Below are positions 15,202 to 22,230 of a DNA stretch of 34,395 nt, piece by piece. The notes below the pieces were generated by a model. The model was not told the DNA's origin. It did not search any database and saw only the letters and a list, made by a program, of their open reading frames with translations. Both the position numbers and the translations under genes were made by a program. Origin of the DNA: a bacterium (lineage in GTDB: Bacteria; Vulcanimicrobiota; Xenobia; Xenobiales; JADMJV01); the NCBI GenBank assembly GCA_018780265.1, contig JADMJV010000150.1:1-34395 (forward strand), in the 5' to 3' direction. How positions within the stretch are numbered: the first letter of the stretch is position 1; each line of letters begins with the position of its first letter.

Positions 15202-15527
15202 TGGCCCACGCCCTGCGCACTGCTCCTGAGGAGTGCGTGGGGTTTTTGCTTGGGGGAGACACTGTCGCTGATTTCGCACCCTTGACCAACGTATCGCCCA
15301 ATGCGAGACAAGGCTTTGAGTTGGATCCTCGAGAGGTGGCCGTGATGATGTCACGTTCGTTGCCTGTGATCGGCCTTTATCACAGTCATCCGGGTCCGTC
15401 GGTCTGGCCCTCGTGTCAAGACAAAGCCCAAGCACTTCCCAAGGATTGGCACTACTGGATTGTTGGCCAGGGGTTTTGGCTGCGCAGCCCGCCTACCAGC
15501 TGCTCGGGCAGTTTCGGTGGCCACTGA
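15201..15527 (+). CDS. JAMM/MPN zinc isopeptidase (JAB1/Mov34/RadC-like)
   Basis: A 108-residue JAMM domain, the zinc peptidase that removes or matures ubiquitin-like modifiers. The full metal signature is present: Glu10/Glu11 in PEECVGFLLGG, His61 and His63 in YHSHP, then Ser71 and Asp74 in PSCQD (H-x-H-P-x6-S-x2-D). The strand HYWIVGQG follows, as in the family, but the last about 20 residues (LRSPPTSCSGSFGGH) are not typical and the chain is short, so the C-terminus may be truncated or altered. Start and E1 stop share one base. Its 3' end overlaps the convergent secreted-protein gene by 35 bp. Expected role: deconjugation or processing of the 66-aa modifier. Confidence 0.85.
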   Translation: MAHALRTAPEECVGFLLGGDTVADFAPLTNVSPNARQGFELDPREVAVMMSRSLPVIGLYHSHPGPSVWPSCQDKAQALPKDWHYWIVGQGFWLRSPPTSCSGSFGGH

Positions 15528-16071
15528 CTCGACCCAGGGTAAAGCCCTGGTGCAGCCACTGCTGGTAGCGCGGGTCGGCATTGCTGGAGGTTGGATGATG
15601 TCCACCACCAGAATAAGCATGGCCGTAGCTGGCAGGCTGATCCCTCATGGGCACGGAGATCAAGGATACCCAGTCGCCCGGTAACAGTGGCGAAACTCCG
15701 TTTGCCTGGATTTGGGCCGTGTTCAGTCCCGAAGTAATGACCTGGGCCTGATCCACATATTTCCCGCCCCGACCGATGCAGACAATACTGTTGGGGGGAA
15801 GAGGTCCGTTGGTGGTAATGGATCCCGTTGGGCTGACGACGGTGCCGCCCCAACTGGACAGATGGGGTGGGGCCGGTTGTTGAGACAACCTGGGTAGGTA
15901 GCCGCTGGGAGCCGAGTAGGCTATTGGGCTGGAGGAGGTTGACCGTCTGTTGTTGTGGTTGGGTCGCACAACGCGTTTGGGCCCCTGGAACTCGTAACTG
16001 GGCACCAGATTCGAAGCGGGTTCGGTCCAAGCCAGCGAGCTGAGTATCACAATACCAATGGCAATACGCAT
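15493..16071 (-). CDS. Secreted protein of unknown function
   Basis: A 192-residue protein with an N-terminal hydrophobic signal MRIAIGIVILSSLAW and a low-complexity linker rich in Ser, Pro and Asn (about 25-75). The folded part has GGTVVSPTGSITTNGPLP, VCIGRGGKYVDQAQVI and LLPGDWVSLISVPM, a strand-rich pattern. I do not recognise the family. I start it at the ATG at 16071, since the frame extends upstream to 16134 but the extra residues precede the signal peptide. It interrupts the plus-strand genes: it converges on the JAMM gene and is transcribed away from the rhodanese operon. Confidence 0.6.
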   Translation of the reverse strand: MRIAIGIVILSSLAWTEPASNLVPSYEFQGPKRVVRPNHNNRRSTSSSPIAYSAPSGYLPRLSQQPAPPHLSSWGGTVVSPTGSITTNGPLPPNSIVCIGRGGKYVDQAQVITSGLNTAQIQANGVSPLLPGDWVSLISVPMRDQPASYGHAYSGGGHHPTSSNADPRYQQWLHQGFTLGRVSGHRNCPSSW

Positions 16072-16209
16072 GAGCCCTATTGTGTACGCGGGGGGCGGGT
16101 CCTGGCAAGTGGTAAAGGCTCCCATCCCGGGCACTTGCCCAGATGTTCACGAGGTCTATCACAACCCTGGTCCGAAGGGCGAGCCACAACTTGAATTTAA
16201 GGAGCGCCC

Positions 16210-16533
16210 ATGAGCGAAATTACCCCGACACAGTTCAAAAAGGAGTGGGATGAGGGCCGCCGGCCAATTTTGGTCGATGTGCGTCAGCCCGACGAGTGGG
16301 AGATTTGCAATCTGCAGGAATTTGGGGCCAAACTGATTCCGCTCGGCGAGATTCCTCAGCGCTTTGAAGAAATCCCCAAAGATGGCGATATTGTGGTTCA
16401 GTGCAAGGCGGGGGGGCGCAGCGCCCAGGCCCAGCGTTTTTTGCAAGGCCAGGGCTACACTCGGGTGCAGAATTTGAGCGGTGGCATCTTGCGTTGGTCA
16501 GACGAAGTCGATAGCAGCAAAGCCAAATATTGA
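16210..16533 (+). CDS. Single-domain rhodanese
   Basis: A 107-residue sulfurtransferase domain. The active-site loop CKAGGRS carries Cys65, which holds the persulfide, and the fold markers LVDVRQPDEWE and LSGGILRWSDEVD are present. The ending (GGILRW ... SKAKY) resembles the rhodanese domain fused to MoeB/MOCS3-type E1 proteins, which donate sulfur to the C-terminus of a sulfur carrier. A free rhodanese beside an E1-like gene could supply sulfur to form a thiocarboxylate on the small Ub-like protein; this is inference. GGAG lies eight bases before the ATG. The NurA-like gene starts two bases after the stop. Confidence 0.9.
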   Translation: MSEITPTQFKKEWDEGRRPILVDVRQPDEWEICNLQEFGAKLIPLGEIPQRFEEIPKDGDIVVQCKAGGRSAQAQRFLQGQGYTRVQNLSGGILRWSDEVDSSKAKY

Positions 16534-16534
16534 G

Positions 16535-17422
16535 GTGATCAGCGTCAGCGAGTGGGTGCCCAGCTACGGCGACCCGCATCAACTGGAGGATGACCACGAC
16601 TACGCTACGGTGTGGGAGCATCCTCAGTTGCAGGCTATCGAATGCACGCCGGGACCTCGACCTCTGCTCGCCTTTGTAGACGGCGTTCGCCGCGGTGAAG
16701 CACTGCTCTATCTGGAGAAGAGCACGGCCCTGGCCGGTGTGCTGGGGGTGGGTGCGGCCGTTCCTGGGTCGGGTTATGCCGGGGTGCGAGTTGAGCGGGT
16801 CTTTTTGCGCAGTCAGGAGTTGGGATTGCCGCCTCAACCAGGGGGTTGGAACTGGCGTTCTTTGAGTATTCCCCTCGATCTCAATCCCGGAATGGCTCTG
16901 CAGAGGGCCATGCGCCAGGCCGAGGCAGAAGTGGGCCTTGAGCTGTCCCGGCAGGGTTATACTGTGGTGCTCGACGGCCCGATGCAGGTAGCTTCTGGAC
17001 GCACGCTGGGGTATGTCAAAACGCAGCAACGTTTGTTGCTGCCTCCCGAACAGGCGGAAGGGTTACAAAGTCTGGGGCCGGGCCAGCGCAGCAGCCTTTT
17101 TGGCTGGGGCGAGAAGCACGGCTGCTACGTTCGCCTTGGTCGTCTGGTAGGCCATCAGCACCCCTATCACCGTCTGGTGAGACTGGAGACAATGGGGGAG
17201 GCTCAGGTCAGCCGGGCCCTACTTCACGAAGCTGCCGGCTGGCTGCCCGACTTTGCTGGTGTCACTCATCTAGACCCCCGGGCTCCCCAAAATTTGCAGC
17301 CTATCGCCGGGCTGGAAAAGGAGCTGCGACGCCGCTGTGGCGATCCTGGTTTGGCTCTGCGGGCGGTGCGCCAGGCGGTGGCCCAGTTGCACAAGGAGGA
17401 AAGATGGAGCGAGTCGGCCTGA
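16535..17422 (+). CDS. nurA: NurA-like nuclease
   Basis: A 296-residue NurA-domain protein, a Mn-dependent 5'-3' DNA nuclease that works with HerA in DNA-end processing. Landmarks are the motif I strand LLAFVDGVRR with Asp49, a second strand VVLDGPM with Asp147, and the C-terminal block FAGVTHLDPRAPQNLQPIAG followed by LEKELRRRCGD, characteristic of bacterial NurA. No ATG exists near the start: GTG at 16535 follows the rhodanese TGA by one base; an earlier in-frame GTG (16481) would overlap the rhodanese. It overlaps the HerA gene by 19 bp, the usual pairing. Confidence 0.85.
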   Translation: MISVSEWVPSYGDPHQLEDDHDYATVWEHPQLQAIECTPGPRPLLAFVDGVRRGEALLYLEKSTALAGVLGVGAAVPGSGYAGVRVERVFLRSQELGLPPQPGGWNWRSLSIPLDLNPGMALQRAMRQAEAEVGLELSRQGYTVVLDGPMQVASGRTLGYVKTQQRLLLPPEQAEGLQSLGPGQRSSLFGWGEKHGCYVRLGRLVGHQHPYHRLVRLETMGEAQVSRALLHEAAGWLPDFAGVTHLDPRAPQNLQPIAGLEKELRRRCGDPGLALRAVRQAVAQLHKEERWSESA

Positions 17423-19185
17423 TCGACGGCCTGGAGCCAGGCACAACCAGCACTTTTCGGGTCGTCTTGCAAGAAGACGTTGTGGTGCAACTCGACGACC
17501 TGCTGGTCACCCAGCAAAAGCTCCCCGATGGGGTGATGCATCGCACCTACGGAGTGGTCTCCGAGGTTTACTCCAAGTTGGAGGGGGCTTCTTTTTTGAG
17601 CGACACAGCCCGCATCGCTCAGGATCAGACCATGCCTGGCCAGGCCATGCGTTACGCCGATGTTCGTGTATTGCGCCACGTTCCTGAACTCTACGTCCCG
17701 CCGCAGTCAGGCGCAGAGGTGCACAAGGCTCAAGGTGCCCTGCGCCAGGAGGCTCTCTACGAGGACCAGATGGGGAAAGGAGTTGCCCTGGCGCTGGATC
17801 AGGTGGGGCTACCGATCAAGATCGACCTTGAGTTTCTGGACGGCACTCGGGGGGGCCATGTTTCCATTTCCGGGGTGTCGGGTGTGGCCACCAAGACTTC
17901 GTTCGCCCTGCATTTATTGTATATGCTGATGGAGAGTCCACAGGGCCGCCAGGCTCTGGGCGTGCATTCGGCTACGACTCGGGCGCTGGTCTTTAATGTG
18001 AAAGGCGAAGACCTCTTGCATTTTGATCAACCTTCCCGCAAGTATGCCCAACGACTGGCTGACAATCCCGATTTGGCCGAGCAGTGGCGGCAACTGGGCA
18101 TTGCTGAACCGGGCCCCTTTCGAAGCGTTGCCTTTTACGCGCCGCTTTCGCGTCAGGCCGGAACCACCACTATGACCGACGTTTCCTCCCGCGCCGGTAG
18201 TGGACTACGCACCTATGGTTGGCCCCCCCTGGATTTTGTGCGCCAAGGTTTGCTGCGCTTCTGTTTCGCCGACGCCGACGACGGGCGCAATCAGTTGTCC
18301 TTTGTGGAGCAGCGCGTGCGTGTTCAATTGGCTCGGTGGGCCCACCCCAGCCGAGAGCATCCCGGTGCGATCGTGATGATCCCGCCCGAGCACAGTTGTT
18401 CCTATAACCTGGAAAAACTGGTGGCACAAAAACGCCCTCCACGCACTGCCGGGGAAGGCGAGTTGGTGCGTACGCTGGCCGATATGATCGATTTTTTAGA
18501 AGCTCAACTGGAGAGCAATGCTACCGAATGGACGGGCAATACTCAGGCCGGTACAGTCAATGCCTTCATGCGACGTCTGCAAGCGATGGCGCCCCGCTTT
18601 GGCCATCTGATCACGGACCGGGTCACCTCTTTGCAACTGGAGGGGCCGCTGGCGCCCCAGGAAAACGTGGTGGTGGTGGACATTCACAATTTGCATGACG
18701 ACGGTCAGCGATTTGTGGTAGGCACCTTGCTCTCGTCCGTTTTTGCCGCTAAGGAGAGGGGCCAGCGCTTCCCCCTCCACTTTGTGGTGCTGGATGAGTT
18801 AAACAAATATGCACCGCGTCAGGGGAGTTCGCCGCTCAAGGAAGTGCTGGTGGATATCGCTGCACGTGGCCGATCTTTGGGAGTTTTACTGGTTGGCGCT
18901 CAGCAGTCGGCCTCCGACGTCGAGCCAACTGTGGTGCGCAATGCGGCCATTCGGGTGGTGGGCCGATTGGACAGCGGGGAATCGGGGGCAGAGTTCTATC
19001 GATTTTTGACTCCGGCCCTGCGGGAGCGAGCCATTCGACTCTTGCCCGGGACCATGATTTTGGACCAGCCGCTGGTGCCGGCCCCGCTACCGATTCGATT
19101 TCCCTTTCCGAATTATGCCACTCGTCACGACGAACTGCCGGACTTGAGCGAACAGGAGAGCGACGACCTCTTTACCTTTCGCTAG
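17404..19185 (+). CDS. herA: HerA-like DNA translocase ATPase
   Basis: A 593-residue HerA/FtsK-superfamily ATPase, partner of NurA. An N-terminal beta-barrel-like domain (1 to about 120; LIDGLEPGTTSTFRVVL) precedes the ATPase core. The P-loop is unusual: GVSGVATKT (157-165), with Thr in place of the last Gly of GxxxxGKT. Walker B is HFVVLDELNKY with Asp464 and Glu465; VGAQQSASDVEP and an Arg-containing stretch (NAAIRVVGRLDSGES) supply the sensor and arginine-finger region. AAGGAGG lies seven bases before the ATG inside the NurA gene, so expression is coupled. HerA hexamers with NurA resect DNA ends; in bacteria such pairs also occur in defence islands. Confidence 0.88.
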   Translation: MERVGLIDGLEPGTTSTFRVVLQEDVVVQLDDLLVTQQKLPDGVMHRTYGVVSEVYSKLEGASFLSDTARIAQDQTMPGQAMRYADVRVLRHVPELYVPPQSGAEVHKAQGALRQEALYEDQMGKGVALALDQVGLPIKIDLEFLDGTRGGHVSISGVSGVATKTSFALHLLYMLMESPQGRQALGVHSATTRALVFNVKGEDLLHFDQPSRKYAQRLADNPDLAEQWRQLGIAEPGPFRSVAFYAPLSRQAGTTTMTDVSSRAGSGLRTYGWPPLDFVRQGLLRFCFADADDGRNQLSFVEQRVRVQLARWAHPSREHPGAIVMIPPEHSCSYNLEKLVAQKRPPRTAGEGELVRTLADMIDFLEAQLESNATEWTGNTQAGTVNAFMRRLQAMAPRFGHLITDRVTSLQLEGPLAPQENVVVVDIHNLHDDGQRFVVGTLLSSVFAAKERGQRFPLHFVVLDELNKYAPRQGSSPLKEVLVDIAARGRSLGVLLVGAQQSASDVEPTVVRNAAIRVVGRLDSGESGAEFYRFLTPALRERAIRLLPGTMILDQPLVPAPLPIRFPFPNYATRHDELPDLSEQESDDLFTFR

Positions 19186-19922
19186 CAGGCCGGAGTGGCC
19201 GGCAAGGCTCGCCCTGCTCCCGGGTTGGGTATACGCTCGTCGCCCAGCACCAGGCGCTTGGGCTCCTCGGCCAAAAATCCGCCCGGCGCCAGTTTGGCAG
19301 CCTCTTCAATGCGGTCCATCGCCTGCTCAAAGCGGCCCTCGTAGAGGTCTATACGACCCAGGTAGTAGAGTCGATGAGCCTTGTAAAGGCGAGGTATGTT
19401 GGGCTCTTGGAGCAGTCGCTCCAGGCATTCGCGGGCATTGGGCAGGTCGCCGCAATGATACTGGTAGGTCGCCGCAGTCCCTTTCAGGCAGTGGTCAAGT
19501 AAGCCATGGCCGGTGCGAGGGACGATTTTCTCGGCGCACTCGCTCCACACTTCCACGGCCTCCGAATAGCGCCTGGCGCACAATAGGGTATACAAGAGGT
19601 TGTTGTAGTACAGGGCGTCCGTGAATTTTTTCTGGCGCCCAAACCAGCCTTTGCCCAAGATGTCTCGGTCCACGCTCTTCAGGTAGACCAACGCTTCGTC
19701 GAATTCTCCAATGTAGACCAACCCTGCCGAGCGGTTGAGTTTGAGCAGTTCGCGCAGGGCCCCCTTGTGAGGGCGCTCCAGCTCAAGGTCGATGTCGCGC
19801 AGGAAATCGTAGGGCCGCCCGTCCTCCAAAGCGCGGTTAATTCGCTGCAGCCTGGAATGAGTCTCCAGGTTGTTGAACAACAAGACCCCGGCCATGGCCA
19901 GGAAGAAGACCTCGAGGAACAC
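19182..19922 (-). CDS. Membrane-anchored TPR-like protein
   Basis: A 246-residue protein with one N-terminal transmembrane segment (VFFLAMAGVLLF) followed by helical repeats: ALVYLKSVD, AVEVWSECAEK, ARECLERLLQEP and YYLGRIDLYEGRFEQAMDRI are TPR-like helix pairs. It probably scaffolds a protein complex at the inner membrane. GTG start directly after the upstream stop (TAAGTG) couples it to the coiled-coil gene. It converges with the HerA gene (4-bp overlap). Confidence 0.65.
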   Translation of the reverse strand: MFLEVFFLAMAGVLLFNNLETHSRLQRINRALEDGRPYDFLRDIDLELERPHKGALRELLKLNRSAGLVYIGEFDEALVYLKSVDRDILGKGWFGRQKKFTDALYYNNLLYTLLCARRYSEAVEVWSECAEKIVPRTGHGLLDHCLKGTAATYQYHCGDLPNARECLERLLQEPNIPRLYKAHRLYYLGRIDLYEGRFEQAMDRIEEAAKLAPGGFLAEEPKRLVLGDERIPNPGAGRALPATPAC

Positions 19923-20156
19923 TTAGCTCTGGTTGGGCTTTCGGCCCATCAATTCGGCCGCTGCCATCAGGTCGATGTCTTGAGCTGCCGCTTTGCGCTT
20001 CTCTTCGGCTTCGCCTTCGCGAACTCGGCGCAGTATTTCTTCGGGCCGAATCACCCGTTCTATGGCCTCCAGTTTAAACTTGAGCGAGCCCACCTGGCTT
20101 TCCAGTTTTCCCACCCGCTCCAGCAAGCGCTGAGCCTCTTGCTTAGACAAACTCAT
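19923..20156 (-). CDS. Small coiled-coil protein
   Basis: A 77-residue protein almost wholly helical, with heptad spacing of Leu/Val in LLERVGKLESQVGSLKFKLEAIERV (about 9-33) and a second charged helix EEILRRVREGEAEEK. The start I use (ATG 20156) has GGGAGG five bases upstream; a GTG two codons earlier is also possible. It is translated together with the membrane TPR protein and may be its partner. No known family. Confidence 0.6.
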   Translation of the reverse strand: MSLSKQEAQRLLERVGKLESQVGSLKFKLEAIERVIRPEEILRRVREGEAEEKRKAAAQDIDLMAAAELMGRKPNQS

Positions 20157-20242
20157 AAGCACCTCCCAAAGTTGAATCCGCGCACCTCTTCAGTACGCTG
20201 CCTGAATCTTTTCGCCACCAGTTCGCTGTAGCCATTCTCCAA

Positions 20243-21259
20243 TTACCAGACGACTTCCATCATCGAGCAGTTGAGCCCCGACCCGATACCCATCAGGGCC
20301 ACCCGGTCGCCGCTTTTGAGGCGACCGGATTCTTCAGCCAGGGCCAGCGTCAGGGGAACCGAGGCTGGCCCCACATTGCCCAGGAAGGGGTAGGTCACAT
20401 AGGAGTGAGCTTGATTGAGTCCAAGGGCTTCAAAGAGAACCTCGTAGTGGCGCCTACCCACCTGATGACCGACATAGAGATCGATTTTGTCGTCGCTCCA
20501 GCCAAACACTTCCTGACATCTTTGCCAGGTGCGGTTGGCCAGAGCCACGCCGGCTTCCATTAAGGGACGGGCCTGCACCGTCATTTCTGCTCGGTTGCCC
20601 AGGCACAGATTTCGATGGCGAGTATCGGCAACGCTAACGTGACCGACCACTTTGTGTCCTGTCCGCGACAGACTGCGATGGGTTAGCACAGCGGCCACCG
20701 CGCCGGACCCTAAGGTGAGGGCTGCGAAATGAAGTTGAAAATCAGCCACCGTGATGTCGGGCTTGAGTAGATGCTGTATGGTCGCCTCCACAACTTCGCG
20801 GGACGATTCGGAATCGATGAGCAGGGCTGCCTTCATGCGGCCCTGGTCGATCATGTCGCCAACCACCGAGACGGCATTCATAAAGGCCAGGCAGGCATTG
20901 CCAATGTCGAAGTTGAGACAATAAGGGCTCAGCCCGAGTTCGCCGTGCACGATACTGGCCATGGAGGGCTCAATGTAGTCTTTGCATACGGAGGTGCTCA
21001 CGATGCAGCCGATGTCGGCCGGGTCGATGCCAGTCTTTTCCAGCACTTTGCGAGCCGCCCGTGTGCTACTTTCTACCACGGTTGTGCCGACTGGCCAGTA
21101 ACGTCGCTCTTCTACGCCCGAGGCGTTGGCGATGGCTTCGGGCGGAATTTTGAGCCTCTCCAGCATGGGACTGAGTTCTTCGAAGATAGCGTCAGTGGTC
21201 ATGACGTAGGAGGGGAGTTCGTAAGCGACACCCTCCAGGCAAACGTTATTTAACAGCAT
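20243..21259 (-). CDS. 3-oxoacyl-ACP synthase III (FabH/OleA-like thiolase)
   Basis: A 338-residue condensing enzyme of the KAS III family. The catalytic triad is visible: Cys123 in DIGNACLAF, His265 in VGHQVGRRH and Asn295 in PFLGNVGPASVP. The substrate pocket residues and GIGSGLNCSMMEV end match the FabH/OleA branch. FabH starts fatty acid synthesis from acetyl-CoA; OleA joins two fatty acyl-CoAs. No acyl carrier protein, malonyl transferase or oleBCD gene is adjacent, so the exact reaction is open. It overlaps the upstream gene (21246-21848) by 14 bp and is likely co-transcribed. Confidence 0.85.
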   Translation of the reverse strand: MLLNNVCLEGVAYELPSYVMTTDAIFEELSPMLERLKIPPEAIANASGVEERRYWPVGTTVVESSTRAARKVLEKTGIDPADIGCIVSTSVCKDYIEPSMASIVHGELGLSPYCLNFDIGNACLAFMNAVSVVGDMIDQGRMKAALLIDSESSREVVEATIQHLLKPDITVADFQLHFAALTLGSGAVAAVLTHRSLSRTGHKVVGHVSVADTRHRNLCLGNRAEMTVQARPLMEAGVALANRTWQRCQEVFGWSDDKIDLYVGHQVGRRHYEVLFEALGLNQAHSYVTYPFLGNVGPASVPLTLALAEESGRLKSGDRVALMGIGSGLNCSMMEVVW

Positions 21260-21848
21260 TGCCGGGAGTGTTAGGTGCCTGAGGGGGCATCCCTTCTAGG
21301 CGGGCTGCGGGCGTTTTGGGACTTGCTTTAAGCGGGGCCGGCCAACTGAAAAGGTCGGGCGGGCCTTCACAGAGACGGAAATCGGCCGATACGAAGCGCA
21401 CCCACTTGGATTCGGGGGTGCCCTGCAATACCCAATAATATTCGCCGCGATTCAGGTCGGCAAGGTTGGCGCGAGCCGGTAACAGTTGGGCTGGCATTCT
21501 GTTTTGGCGTTCCAGGCATTGCTGCAAGAGGTGGGTGATGCGCTCCTCAAAGGGGTCCAGTCCCAACTGCTCTTCTTCCCACTCGGCCGAGCGCAAGCGG
21601 GCCAGGGCCAGCGCCGGGGGCCAGCGTAGCGCCGATTGGAGTAATCGATGGAGACGTTCACCCACCAGGTAGGGTCGCACCGATTCGAACTCACTGTCCA
21701 GTTGAAGCTGATCGAGGACGTGGCAAATGCACAGTAATAGCCCTGGACTTGCCGGGATCAGTGGAGTCAGTCCGCAGCCGGGGGGAGCTTCCGGATAGAA
21801 GTCTCCGTCGTAGGTCAGAGGACAATATGCGAAAAAATAATGTTCCAT
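21246..21848 (-). CDS. Unknown protein upstream of the KAS III gene
   Basis: A 200-residue protein I do not recognise. It has a strand-rich N-terminus (HYFFAYCPLTYDGDFYPE), a helical middle (LLLCICHVLDQL; ALALARLRSAEWEEEQ; FEERITHLLQQCLERQ), an aromatic strand REYYWVL-like segment and a Pro/Ala tail. No signal peptide. The 14-bp overlap with the KAS III gene suggests a common transcript. It is divergent from the zf-TFIIB gene, with 44 bp between starts. Confidence 0.5.
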   Translation of the reverse strand: MEHYFFAYCPLTYDGDFYPEAPPGCGLTPLIPASPGLLLCICHVLDQLQLDSEFESVRPYLVGERLHRLLQSALRWPPALALARLRSAEWEEEQLGLDPFEERITHLLQQCLERQNRMPAQLLPARANLADLNRGEYYWVLQGTPESKWVRFVSADFRLCEGPPDLFSWPAPLKASPKTPAARLEGMPPQAPNTPGNAVK

Positions 21849-21892
21849 GGGGACAGCAGGTGGCCTACGTTTAGGGTGGGAACCTTTCCTGC

Positions 21893-22219
21893 ATGCACCT
21901 GTGCCCCAACTGCAACGAACAACTGCGCAGTCGGAGTATGTCTAACTTTACAGTAGACGAATGTCCGAGCTGCGACGGTTTGTGGTTTGATGACCAGGTG
22001 CCCGAGAAAATGGTATGCACCGTAGCCTCTCCTCAGTTTTTCTTTGAGCCGATTGCATTTGAGAAAAAGCGGGAAGTTCCTGAAGGTAGGCTACAGTGTC
22101 CTCGCTGCCAGGTTACGATGGATGTGTTCGAAGTGCGCGGGGTGGCTGTAGATGTTTGTCAAAGCTGCCGGGGGTTATGGCTGGACAGCCACGAACTGCG
22201 GCGAATCTTATCCGACTGA
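21893..22219 (+). CDS. Double zf-TFIIB zinc-finger protein
   Basis: A 108-residue protein with two copies of the zf-TFIIB zinc ribbon: CPNCNEQL...VDECPSCDGLWFD (residues 4-33) and CPRCQVTMDVF...VDVCQSCRGLWLD (about 69-98). Each has two CxxC pairs and the G-x-W-hydrophobic-D signature. These proteins are common in bacteria and their role is unknown; a nucleic-acid or protein contact is assumed. A GGGTGGGA stretch lies upstream of the ATG. The gpmI start is 11 bp after its stop. Confidence 0.85.
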   Translation: MHLCPNCNEQLRSRSMSNFTVDECPSCDGLWFDDQVPEKMVCTVASPQFFFEPIAFEKKREVPEGRLQCPRCQVTMDVFEVRGVAVDVCQSCRGLWLDSHELRRILSD

Positions 22220-22230
22220 GGAAAACGATC

